A DNA stretch of 64,000 nucleotides. Origin: CAHJXG01 sp964235485 (GTDB lineage: Bacteria; Pseudomonadota; Alphaproteobacteria; Acetobacterales; Acetobacteraceae). The stretch is taken from positions 310,001-374,000 of the forward strand of contig CAXSAZ010000001.1 of NCBI GenBank assembly GCA_964235485.1, in the 5' to 3' direction. Made by a program: the position numbers and the translations under genes. Shown here piece by piece: positions 16,026 to 23,249 of the stretch; the stretch's first letter is position 1; the number at the start of each line of letters is the position of its first letter. The notes under the pieces are model-generated. The model was not told the origin of the DNA. It saw nothing but the letters and a program-made list of their open reading frames with translations, and did no database searches.

Positions 16026-17540
16026 CTACTTCCAGCTTGAAAGATAGAACCGCGGCAGCTCGTCGCTGAACGCCTTGAAGTTCAGCCCGCGGCTCATCGC
16101 GTAGTTGGTGACAAAGGTGAACAGCGGCGCGAAGTAGGCGCGCTCGGTGATGCGCTTGATCGCCGCGTTGTAGGAAGCGCGGCGCTTGTCGGGGTCGGTG
16201 CTGCTGCCGCCTGCCTCCACCATGGCCTGCAGTTCGGGGTCGCGCGCGTAGTCCTGCCGGCCGCCGGTGAAGAAGTACGGCATAAAGGCGGAAACATCGT
16301 TGATCGAATAGCTGCCCCAGCTTCCCAGCTCCATCGGGTTCTTGCCCTCGGTGCTGCGCTGGACCACGGCGCCGGCCTGAAGCTCGCTGACCTTCGCTTG
16401 GATGCCGACGGCCGCCAGGTAGCTTTGGACGGCGCTCTGCCATTGCGGCAGCAGGTAGCCGACGATCTCGGTCGTGAAGCCTTGGGGGTAGCCGGCTTCG
16501 GCCAGCAGCGCGCGGGCCTTGGCCGGGTCGTACTCGTACTTGGTGGCGATGGCCTGGTCGCAGCCGAACTGGGTGGGGAAGCACGGCGCGTCCAGCACGC
16601 GGGAGCCGCCGGGCATGAACTGCTTGGCCATGGTTGGCCGGTCCAGGGCGTGCAGGACCGCTTGGCGCACCTTTGGGTTGGTCAGCGGGTTGTCGGCCCC
16701 GGTCCGCCCGGCGCTGTCCATGTTCAGGTACGCGACCCTCATGCTTTCCTGGCGCATGGTCTGCAGGGCCGGCATCCGGTTGAAGCTGTCGATCTGGTCC
16801 GGGTTGAACATCCAAATCCAGTCGGCCTGGTTGCCCAGGAGCGCCGACATCTCGCCGGTCGTGTCCGCCACCGTTTTGATGACCAGGCGGCGTATGGCGG
16901 GCTTGCCTTTGGGGCTGTCGAAGTAGTCGTCGTTGCGCTCCATCTCGATCTGGCCCGCGCCGTCCACCAGCGTGATGCGATACGGGCCGGTGCCGACCGG
17001 CGCCTTGGAGTACTCGGCCCCCACCCGCTCCCGGTAGGCCTTCGGGTAGATCGGCAGCACCATCGCGATGTATTCGAGCGCCGCCGGGAACACGCGCTTC
17101 AGCTTGATGCGCACATGGAGGTCGTCGATGGCCTCGGCGCCCGCGATGAAGCTGAAGTTGCTGGGCACCGCCACCTGCTTGTCGGCCAGGGTGCTTTGCA
17201 CCGTGTAAACCACGTCCGCCGCGGTGAACGGGCTGCCGTCGTGGAACTTGACGTTTGCGCGCAGCTCGAACTCGATGGTCGTGTCGTCGGCGTAGCGCCA
17301 CGACGTGGCGAGCAGCGGCTTCAACTGGAAGGTTTCGGGATCGCGGTAGATCAGCGTATCCCAGGCGTGGTGCGCCACCACCAGCCCGGTGCGCAGCGTG
17401 TTGTAATAGGGATCGACGTCCGGCACCGCGTCCCGCCATGCGACCCGCAGCGTGTCCTGCGCCTTCTGCGCCGCCGCCGGACTGCCCGCCAGCAGGCCCG
17501 CAGCGAGGGACAAGCCGCTGAGCAACAGGCACGTCCGCAT
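16026..17540 (-). CDS. ABC transporter substrate-binding protein, family 5 (peptide/nickel type)
   Basis: 504 residues with a Sec signal peptide ending SPAAAQ, then DTLRVAWRDAVPDVDPYYNTLRT and the family 5 signature region FELRANVKFHDGSPFTAADVVYTV. KAPVGTGPYRI and DADP-type C-terminal repeats (YDPAKARALLAEAGYPQGF) also fit the DppA/OppA fold. It should act in the periplasm binding peptides or similar ligands. No permease or ATPase genes are nearby, so it is an orphan here. The ATG at 17540 has GGGGGGTGG just upstream. The 92 bases before it contain no gene. Confidence 0.92.
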   Translation of the reverse strand: MRTCLLLSGLSLAAGLLAGSPAAAQKAQDTLRVAWRDAVPDVDPYYNTLRTGLVVAHHAWDTLIYRDPETFQLKPLLATSWRYADDTTIEFELRANVKFHDGSPFTAADVVYTVQSTLADKQVAVPSNFSFIAGAEAIDDLHVRIKLKRVFPAALEYIAMVLPIYPKAYRERVGAEYSKAPVGTGPYRITLVDGAGQIEMERNDDYFDSPKGKPAIRRLVIKTVADTTGEMSALLGNQADWIWMFNPDQIDSFNRMPALQTMRQESMRVAYLNMDSAGRTGADNPLTNPKVRQAVLHALDRPTMAKQFMPGGSRVLDAPCFPTQFGCDQAIATKYEYDPAKARALLAEAGYPQGFTTEIVGYLLPQWQSAVQSYLAAVGIQAKVSELQAGAVVQRSTEGKNPMELGSWGSYSINDVSAFMPYFFTGGRQDYARDPELQAMVEAGGSSTDPDKRRASYNAAIKRITERAYFAPLFTFVTNYAMSRGLNFKAFSDELPRFYLSSWK

Positions 17541-17632
17541 TGTCCACCCCCCGGCATCGCGAGGATTAAACGTTACGTGCGTGCGCCTACCAGCGCAATG
17601 CTGCAATGCGTCAGCCGGCCCGCCCCCGATTG

Positions 17633-18415
17633 CTACCCCATCGTCGCGTTGAACGCGCCGCCGTCCAGCAGCAGGTTCTGCCCCACGATGAAGCCCGAGG
17701 ACGCGGCGCACAGGAACACGCAGGCATCGCCGAACTCGGCGGGGTCGCCGACCCGGCCGGCCGGGGTCCGCTGGGCGCGCTCCTGCAGCAACTCGTCCAC
17801 CGAACGCCCGGCCTGTTCCGCGGCCTCCGCAGTGTTGGCGCGCAGCCGGTCCGTGAGAAAAGGACCCGGCAGCAGGTTGTTGATCGTGACGTTGTGCCGC
17901 GCCACCTGCCGGGCCAGGCCGCCCACGAACCCCGTCAGCCCGGCCCGCGCCCCGTTGCTCATGCCCAGCGTCGGGATCGGCGATTTCACGCTGGCCGAGG
18001 TGATGTTGACGATTCGCCCGAACCGCCGCGCCGCCATGCCGTCCACCACGGCGCGGATCAGCGCGATGGGCGTCAGCATGTTGGCGTCGAGCGCACGGAG
18101 CCAGTCCTCGCGCTCCCAGTCCCGGAAATCGCCGGGCGGCGGGCCGCCGGCGTTGTTCACCAGGATGTCGGGATCGGGGCAGGCGGCGAGCGCGGCTGCG
18201 CGGCCGTCCTCCGTCGCGATGTCCCCGGGCGCCGTCGTTACCGTGGCGCCCGTGGCGGCGCGGATCTCGTCCGCCGTGCGCTCCAGCGCGCCGGAGGTCC
18301 GCGCCGTGATCGTCACCGAAACGCCTTCCCGCGCCAAGGCCATGGCGCAGGCGCGTCCCAGACCCTTGCTCGCGGCGCACACCAAGGCGCGCTTGCCGTG
18401 CAAACCCGTGTCCAT
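17633..18415 (-). CDS. SDR-family oxidoreductase with atypical active site
   Basis: 260 residues with a Rossmann fold: CAASKGLGRACAMALA in place of the classical TGxxxGxG, ILVNNAGGPPPGDF, and GRIVNITSASVKSPIPTLGMSNGARAGLTGF. The usual YxxxK is absent; the matching position reads SNGAR. This resembles the beta-ketoacyl reductase-like SDR subgroup known to depart from the catalytic tetrad, so classical dehydrogenase activity should not be assumed. The C-terminus has the common GQNLLLDGGAFNA. The ATG at 18415 is two bases after the thioesterase stop, so the two genes are probably co-transcribed. Confidence 0.88.
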   Translation of the reverse strand: MDTGLHGKRALVCAASKGLGRACAMALAREGVSVTITARTSGALERTADEIRAATGATVTTAPGDIATEDGRAAALAACPDPDILVNNAGGPPPGDFRDWEREDWLRALDANMLTPIALIRAVVDGMAARRFGRIVNITSASVKSPIPTLGMSNGARAGLTGFVGGLARQVARHNVTINNLLPGPFLTDRLRANTAEAAEQAGRSVDELLQERAQRTPAGRVGDPAEFGDACVFLCAASSGFIVGQNLLLDGGAFNATMG

Positions 18416-18417
18416 CG

Positions 18418-18789
18418 TCAGTCCTCCCTTGCGGATGCGCCCGGCATCTCGGCGTCCAGGATTTGGCGCCATCGGTCCGGGATCGGCGCGGGCCGGCGCG
18501 TCGCCGCTTCGACGCAGACGTGCACGAAACAGCCTTCCGCCGCGGCGGTGTCCGCGCCGTCCCGGAACACGGCGACCTCGTGCCGAATCGAACTGGTGCC
18601 CAGCCTGGCGAGCCGCAGCCCGGCGGTCAGTGGGTCGGGGGCGGCCTTGGAATGGTATCGGCAACTGCTTTCGGCGACCATCAGCACGTGGCTGCATCCT
18701 TGCCAGGCCAAGATGCCGCACTGCACCAGAAAATGGGTGATTGCCGTATCGAAAAAGCTGTAATACGCCGCGTTCACGTGCCCGAACAC
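18418..18789 (-). CDS. Acyl-CoA thioesterase (4-hydroxybenzoyl-CoA thioesterase/YbgC type), start unclear
   Basis: Hotdog-fold thioesterase. VFGHVNAAYYSFFDTAITHFL contains the catalytic-loop pattern, and CRYHSKAA and VCVEAATRRPAPIPD are typical of the acyl-CoA thioesterase group. The only standard start is GTG at 18789, giving 123 residues, but the frame upstream still encodes RRFLPITTRWRDND, the conserved first strand of the family. Between the in-frame TGA upstream and this GTG there is no ATG, GTG or TTG. An ATG at 18866 is in another frame. Either a frameshift or a non-standard start is involved, so the gene may be damaged. Confidence 0.72.
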   Translation of the reverse strand: MFGHVNAAYYSFFDTAITHFLVQCGILAWQGCSHVLMVAESSCRYHSKAAPDPLTAGLRLARLGTSSIRHEVAVFRDGADTAAAEGCFVHVCVEAATRRPAPIPDRWRQILDAEMPGASARED

Positions 18790-18950
18790 ATCGTTGTCCC
18801 TCCAGCGCGTGGTGATCGGGAGGAAGCGGCGATAACGGCACGCAGGCCGGGCGAAGCTCTGCTCATGGGGTGGGGATCATGGCGATCCCTGCGCCACCGC
18901 GCCAGAGCTGTACGCCGTGCCATGCGCCGTCAGCCAAGGAATCTCCGCCC

Positions 18951-19355
18951 ATGCTGCGCTTCATGCTGTTGCTTGCCATCCCGGCCGCCGCCGGGTGCAT
19001 GTCCCCCGGCCGCGCCGCCGCCCATGCCATCCTGCTGGACAGCGAGCCGGCGGCGCGCGCCACCGTGCCGCCGGGGCCGACCGGGATCAGGCTGCGCTTC
19101 AACAGCCGGATCGACCATGCGCGCTCCCGCCTAGCGCTGCGCAGCGGCGGGGAAGAGCGGGTGCTGGCGCTCGACCCGGCAAGCCCGGCGGATGTCATGG
19201 CCGCATCCTCCGTTCTCGCGCCCGGCGATTGCGTGCTGCGCTGGCAAGTGCTGGCGGTGGACGGGCACATCACGCGGGGCGAGGTGCCGCTGACCGTGCA
19301 GGCCCAGCCTGGGCAGACCCAATCTGGGCAGGCCCAGTCTGTGAAGGCGCCATGA
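18951..19355 (+). CDS. copC: Copper resistance protein CopC
   Basis: 134 residues. After a signal peptide ending GRAAA the mature protein would begin HAILLDSEPAARATV, the classical CopC start in which the N-terminal His is a copper ligand. The second half of the site is in VDGHITRGEVPLTV. A possible lipobox (AAGC) lies earlier in the signal sequence, but cleavage at AAA-HA fits the family better. The ATG at 18951 has AAGGA ten bases upstream. The C-terminal tail QAQPGQTQSGQAQSVKAP is made of a 15-base repeat. It runs directly into copD. Confidence 0.9.
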   Translation: MLRFMLLLAIPAAAGCMSPGRAAAHAILLDSEPAARATVPPGPTGIRLRFNSRIDHARSRLALRSGGEERVLALDPASPADVMAASSVLAPGDCVLRWQVLAVDGHITRGEVPLTVQAQPGQTQSGQAQSVKAP

Positions 19356-19356
19356 C

Positions 19357-21003
19357 ATGGCGCTGCTGATCGACCTGTTCGGCTACCTGTCCATCATCCT
19401 GCACGGCCTGACGGTGGGCGCGCAGAGCATGGCGGTGGGCGGCGTCCTGTTCCTGGTCTTCCTTGCGCGGCCCTTCGCGGCGACGCTGCCGGACGGGGCG
19501 CTGCTGGCCCGGCGCACCGGCGTCGTCGCGGGCTGGAGCGCGCTCGCCCTGGTGGCTTGCGAACTGCTGGCCGTCGCCTTGCAGGTTGCCGTGCTGATGG
19601 GCAGCGTGGACCTCAGCCTCCCCGAAGCGTTGACGGCGCAGTTCGCGGTGGCCGGCCTGGTCAAGGCCGCCGCGGCCGGGGTGCTGGGAGCCGTCCTGCT
19701 GGCGCGCCGCCCGGCGCCGGCGCCGGCGCTGCTGGGGCTGTGCGGCGCCGTGCTGCTGGCGGCGGTGATGACGACCCATGCCGCGGCGCGGCTCGCCCAT
19801 GGCCCCGTGCTGCTGGCCGCGACCGGGCTGCACATCCTGGGCGCCGCGATCTGGATCGGCGGCATTCCCTTTTTCATCGTGGCGCTGCGCCGGCTGCGGG
19901 ACGGGGCCGCGTTCCGCCGGGTGGGCGCGCGGTTCTCGCGGATCAGCATGGTCGGCGTCGCCTGCATCCTCGTGTCGGCCGCGACGATGACGTGGTTCTA
20001 CATCGGCTCCTGGAACGCGGTCTATGGCACCGCCTACGGGGTGATGGTGGGGGCCAAGGCCGCCATGTTCGCGGCCTTGCTGCTGCTGGGCTTGGGCAAC
20101 TTCCTGGTGGTGGAGCGGCTGCGGGCCGATCCCGCGACGCCCGTGCTGCGGATGCGGCGCTTCGCCGAGGTGGAGGTCGGCATCGGTTTCAGCATCTTCT
20201 TCGCCGCTGCCTCCTTGACCTCCGTGCCGCCGGCAGTGGACCTCACGCAGGACCGCGTGACCTGGGCCGAGATCGCCGAGCGCAACACGCCGCGCTGGCC
20301 GCGGCTTGCGTCACCGGACCACGACACCCTGGCGCTTTCGGAACTGCAGACGCAGTTGGACGCGGAGGCCGCCCGCGCCAAGGCCGCGCCGCCGCCGGCG
20401 GTCGTGCCAGGATCGGGCGAACTGCCGGCGCGCAACGCCGCCGACATCGCCTGGAGCGAGTACAACCACCATTGGGCCGGGCTGTTCGTGGTCGCCGTGG
20501 GCCTGCTGGGGTTGCTGCAGCACGCGGGCCTGCGCGCGGCGCGGCACTGGCCGTTGCTGCTGCTGGGCTTGGCGGGGTTTCTCTTCGTGCGGTCGGACTC
20601 CGAAGTCTGGCCGTTAGGCGATGTCGGCCTTCTTGAAAGCCTGCGCGACGTGGAGGTGCTGCAGCACCGCGTATTCGTCGTGCTGATCGCGGCGTTCGCG
20701 CTGTTTGAATGGGGCGTGCGCACCGGGCGGCTGCGCCGCCCCGGGGCGGCGCTGGTGTTCCCGCTGCTGACGGCGGCGGGCGGGGCGCTGCTGCTGACCC
20801 ACAGCCATGCCATCGCCAACGTCAAGGACCAGTTGTTGATCGAGATGTCGCACACGCCGCTGGCGCTGGCCGGGATCGGCGCGGGCTGGGCGCGCTGGCT
20901 TGAGCTGCGGGCCGACAGCCCGATCCGGCGCATGGCGGGCTGGGCCTGGCCGGTCTGCTTCCTGATGGTCGGCGCGATCCTGCTGCTTTACCGGGAAGCC
21001 TGA
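19357..21003 (+). CDS. copD: Copper resistance protein CopD with long C-terminal membrane extension
   Basis: 548 residues, starting one base after the copC stop. The first 300 residues form the CopD domain: about eight membrane spans with SMAVGGVLFLVFLARPF, GLHILGAAIWIGGIPFF and VGIGFSIFFAAASLTSVPPAVD. After a soluble Pro/Ala-rich stretch (residues about 310-360) comes a second membrane domain with EYNHHWAGLFV and LLTHSHAIANVKDQLLIEMSHTPLAL, whose histidines could bind metal. CopC and CopD together are linked to copper uptake or resistance across the inner membrane. Its end overlaps a convergent small gene by 16 bases. Confidence 0.9.
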   Translation: MALLIDLFGYLSIILHGLTVGAQSMAVGGVLFLVFLARPFAATLPDGALLARRTGVVAGWSALALVACELLAVALQVAVLMGSVDLSLPEALTAQFAVAGLVKAAAAGVLGAVLLARRPAPAPALLGLCGAVLLAAVMTTHAAARLAHGPVLLAATGLHILGAAIWIGGIPFFIVALRRLRDGAAFRRVGARFSRISMVGVACILVSAATMTWFYIGSWNAVYGTAYGVMVGAKAAMFAALLLLGLGNFLVVERLRADPATPVLRMRRFAEVEVGIGFSIFFAAASLTSVPPAVDLTQDRVTWAEIAERNTPRWPRLASPDHDTLALSELQTQLDAEAARAKAAPPPAVVPGSGELPARNAADIAWSEYNHHWAGLFVVAVGLLGLLQHAGLRAARHWPLLLLGLAGFLFVRSDSEVWPLGDVGLLESLRDVEVLQHRVFVVLIAAFALFEWGVRTGRLRRPGAALVFPLLTAAGGALLLTHSHAIANVKDQLLIEMSHTPLALAGIGAGWARWLELRADSPIRRMAGWAWPVCFLMVGAILLLYREA

Positions 21004-21212
21004 AGCGCCGGGCGTTCCCCGGCCGGCACGAGGCTGTCCCGCGCAGACAGGAAACCCGGCCCGGCGGCCAGAAGCCACAGCACCGCGAAGAAAACAAAGC
21101 CCTGCGCCATCGTGCCGAGCAGCCTCGCGCTGCGCCGCGCCGAGTGTGAAACGTGAACCCAGCGACTCGGGGAAGGCCGGTTTGGGGCGGAAGCCAGGAC
21201 CACGTGCATCAT
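20988..21212 (-). CDS. Small single-span membrane protein, probably LexA-controlled
   Basis: 74 residues, ATG at 21212 (a second ATG follows directly), with AGGG just upstream. The N-terminal 34 residues are basic (five Arg, three His), then comes one hydrophobic span at about residues 38-55 (GFVFFAVLWLLAAGPGFL) and a short polar tail, predicting N-in, C-out topology. A start at Met35 would give 40 residues. Two perfect GTTC-N7-GTTC boxes lie 12 and 60 bases upstream, so SOS control is likely. I recognise no homologue. Size, topology and control recall SOS-induced division inhibitors such as Caulobacter SidA and DidA, but the sequence shows no clear similarity to them. Confidence 0.6.
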   Translation of the reverse strand: MMHVVLASAPNRPSPSRWVHVSHSARRSARLLGTMAQGFVFFAVLWLLAAGPGFLSARDSLVPAGERPALQASR

Positions 21213-21223
21213 AGACCCTTTTT

Positions 21224-21238
21224 GTTCGTTGAAGGTTC
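21224..21238 (-). promoter_or_regulatory. LexA box (SOS operator), promoter-proximal copy
   Basis: GTTCGTTGAAGGTTC on the + strand is an exact match to the alphaproteobacterial LexA operator GTTC-N7-GTTC. It ends 12 bases before the ATG of the small membrane protein, so bound LexA would block both initiation and leader transcription. Confidence 0.75.
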
Positions 21239-21271
21239 CTGCTCCACTCTGCCAGCACCGCGAGTGGCAAT

Positions 21272-21286
21272 GTTCACTTTATGTTC
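21272..21286 (-). promoter_or_regulatory. LexA box (SOS operator), distal copy
   Basis: GTTCACTTTATGTTC is a second exact GTTC-N7-GTTC site, 48 bases from the first in the same orientation. It lies in the least GC-rich part of this gap. Two sites at one promoter would allow tight repression. Confidence 0.75.
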
Positions 21287-21388
21287 CAAATTGGGCTTGG
21301 GTCAAGCCCCTATGCCGGCCGGGTCCAGGCGCCTCGGGACGGCCACACCGCAGGCCGCCCGACACAACAGGACGCGCTTCGGCGTGTG

Positions 21389-23170
21389 TCAGGCCGCCGG
21401 GCCGGCCAAAAAAACCGCGACCTGCTTGAGCAACGCGCCGAGCCGGATCGGCTTCTGCAGCACGACCAGCCGCCCGCCGGTGAGAAAGGACGCGACCGGC
21501 GCCAGTTCGTCGCGGTTGTAGCCGGTCAGGAGGATGCAAGGCATTCCCGGCCAGCGCCGCTGCGCTTCTCCGATCAGCGCCAGCCCATCGGCGCCCGGCA
21601 TGGACAGATCGGTGATGAGCAGGTCGGCCGGCTCGCCGTGCTCCAACCGCGAAAGGGCGGGCGCCGTGCTGCTGAAGCTCTCGACGGCGTAGCCGGACGC
21701 TTCCAACATCTCCTCCATCGCTTCGAGCACCTCGGCGTCGTCATCGACCAGCATGATGCGGCGCGGCTCTGCGGCGGCTGCCGGGGCGCCGCCCGCCGCA
21801 TCCGCCGGGGCGCGAGCCTCGGGAGGGCGGGCTTGGGGCAGGAACAGGCTCGCCGTGGTGCCCTGCCCAGCCTGGCTGCGCAGCACCAGCGCGCCGCCGG
21901 ACTGCTCGGCGAAGCCGCGCGCCATCGCAAGGCCCAGGCCCGTGCCGCGTCCCCTTGCCTTGGTGCTGAAAAACGGCTCGGTGGCGCGTTTCAGCACGGC
22001 GGGGGACATGCCGGACCCGGTGTCGCCGACGTCGATCCGGATGAGGCGCCCCGCCCTCAGTCCGGCCGCGGCGCCGTCCGACAACTCGGCCGCAAGCCTG
22101 AGCGTGTGGACAGGCCCTGACCCGTCAGCCGGCTCCTCGCCGTCCATCGCGTCCCGGGCGTTGGCCGCAAGCTTGGCCAGCGCCGTTTCGAGCTGGTTCT
22201 TGTCCACCCAGGCCGGGGGCAGGGCATCGGGCAGGGCGAGTTCGACGGCGACCCGGCCGCCCAGGGTGCCGGCCAAGGCATCGCGCAGGCCGGTCAGCAG
22301 TTGGCCGATGTCGGTTTCCTGGGCTTGCAGGGGGCTGCGCCGGGCAAAGCTCAGCAGGTGCCGGGTGACCACCGCGCCGCGCTCGGTCGCATCCACGATC
22401 AGCCCGGCCAGCCGTTCCACCGCGGCGGCGTTGTTCGGGCGCCGCTGGATCAGCCGGGCGCCCCCGGCGATGGCCTGCAGCACGTTGTTGAAGTCATGCG
22501 CGACGCCGCCGGCCAATTGGCCCAAGGACTCCAGGCGCTGCGCGTGCCAAAGACGTTCCTGGGCTGCAACCCGCTCCGCCGCCGCGTCCGTCGCGCGCTG
22601 CTCCAAGGTCGCGCCCAGGTTTCGCGCCGCGACTTCTGCCGCCCGGCGCTCCGAGATGTCCAGCACGGCAACGACGACGCCAGCCAGCCGCCCGTTGCCG
22701 TCGCGGGTCAGCGCCGCGTGGCTGGCGGCCCAGACATGGCTCGCGTCGGCCCGCACCAGGCGGCTCTCGATCCGGAACGGCTCCCCGGTGGCGAGCATCC
22801 GGGCGTGCTGCTGCAGGTGCGACGTGCGGTCTTCGGGGTGCGTCATGTCGTGCAGCGTGAGCGTTTGCAGGCGCGCCTCCCCATGGCCGGTCAACCGGCA
22901 ATAACAGTGGTTTGCCAGGTGGATGCGCCCGTCCAGCCCGGTTTGCACGATGCCGATCGGAGCGTAATCCACGATGGCGCCGAGCTGGGCCTCCACGTCG
23001 CGCAGCGCCGCTTGCGATTGGCGGAGCGTCCGCTTGAGATGGCCGCTGCGCCGCCAGCCGAGCAGCAGCGCCGCCGGCATCGCATATTGCATGTACCGCA
23101 GCATGCGTGCCGTTGGCAGTTGGGCCTGGATCGCGCGTTGTGGTCTGATCATGGGTCCACAACGCCGCAT
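21389..23170 (-). CDS. Hybrid sensor histidine kinase/response regulator with PAS domain
   Basis: 593 residues. A weakly hydrophobic N-terminus (AMPAALLLGW) is followed by a PAS domain at about 55-175 (IVDYAPIGIVQTGLDGRIHLANHCYCRLTG) and a phospho-acceptor helix LGQLAGGVAHDFNNVLQAI with His225. Then come an ATPase domain (NARDAMDG, GDTGSGMSP, GRGTGLGLAMARGF) and a receiver domain from about 470 with LVDDDAEVLEAM, Asp521 in LLITDLSMPG and the Lys in LQKP. There is no partner regulator next to it. The ATG at 23170 has GGGAG eleven bases upstream; Met7 is an alternative start. The signal is unknown. Confidence 0.92.
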   Translation of the reverse strand: MRRCGPMIRPQRAIQAQLPTARMLRYMQYAMPAALLLGWRRSGHLKRTLRQSQAALRDVEAQLGAIVDYAPIGIVQTGLDGRIHLANHCYCRLTGHGEARLQTLTLHDMTHPEDRTSHLQQHARMLATGEPFRIESRLVRADASHVWAASHAALTRDGNGRLAGVVVAVLDISERRAAEVAARNLGATLEQRATDAAAERVAAQERLWHAQRLESLGQLAGGVAHDFNNVLQAIAGGARLIQRRPNNAAAVERLAGLIVDATERGAVVTRHLLSFARRSPLQAQETDIGQLLTGLRDALAGTLGGRVAVELALPDALPPAWVDKNQLETALAKLAANARDAMDGEEPADGSGPVHTLRLAAELSDGAAAGLRAGRLIRIDVGDTGSGMSPAVLKRATEPFFSTKARGRGTGLGLAMARGFAEQSGGALVLRSQAGQGTTASLFLPQARPPEARAPADAAGGAPAAAAEPRRIMLVDDDAEVLEAMEEMLEASGYAVESFSSTAPALSRLEHGEPADLLITDLSMPGADGLALIGEAQRRWPGMPCILLTGYNRDELAPVASFLTGGRLVVLQKPIRLGALLKQVAVFLAGPAA

Positions 23171-23249
23171 GGCGGCGTCGGCTCCCGCTGGACCTTTCGA
23201 CGCGGCATCGAACCTGCATCGGCTTGGGCGTTCCGAGCCGGCGCCGGCG

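Noticed and set aside
21007..21023. Six-base hairpin after copD as terminator
   Set aside because: Short stem without T-run and inside the small SOS-type gene; too weak to call.
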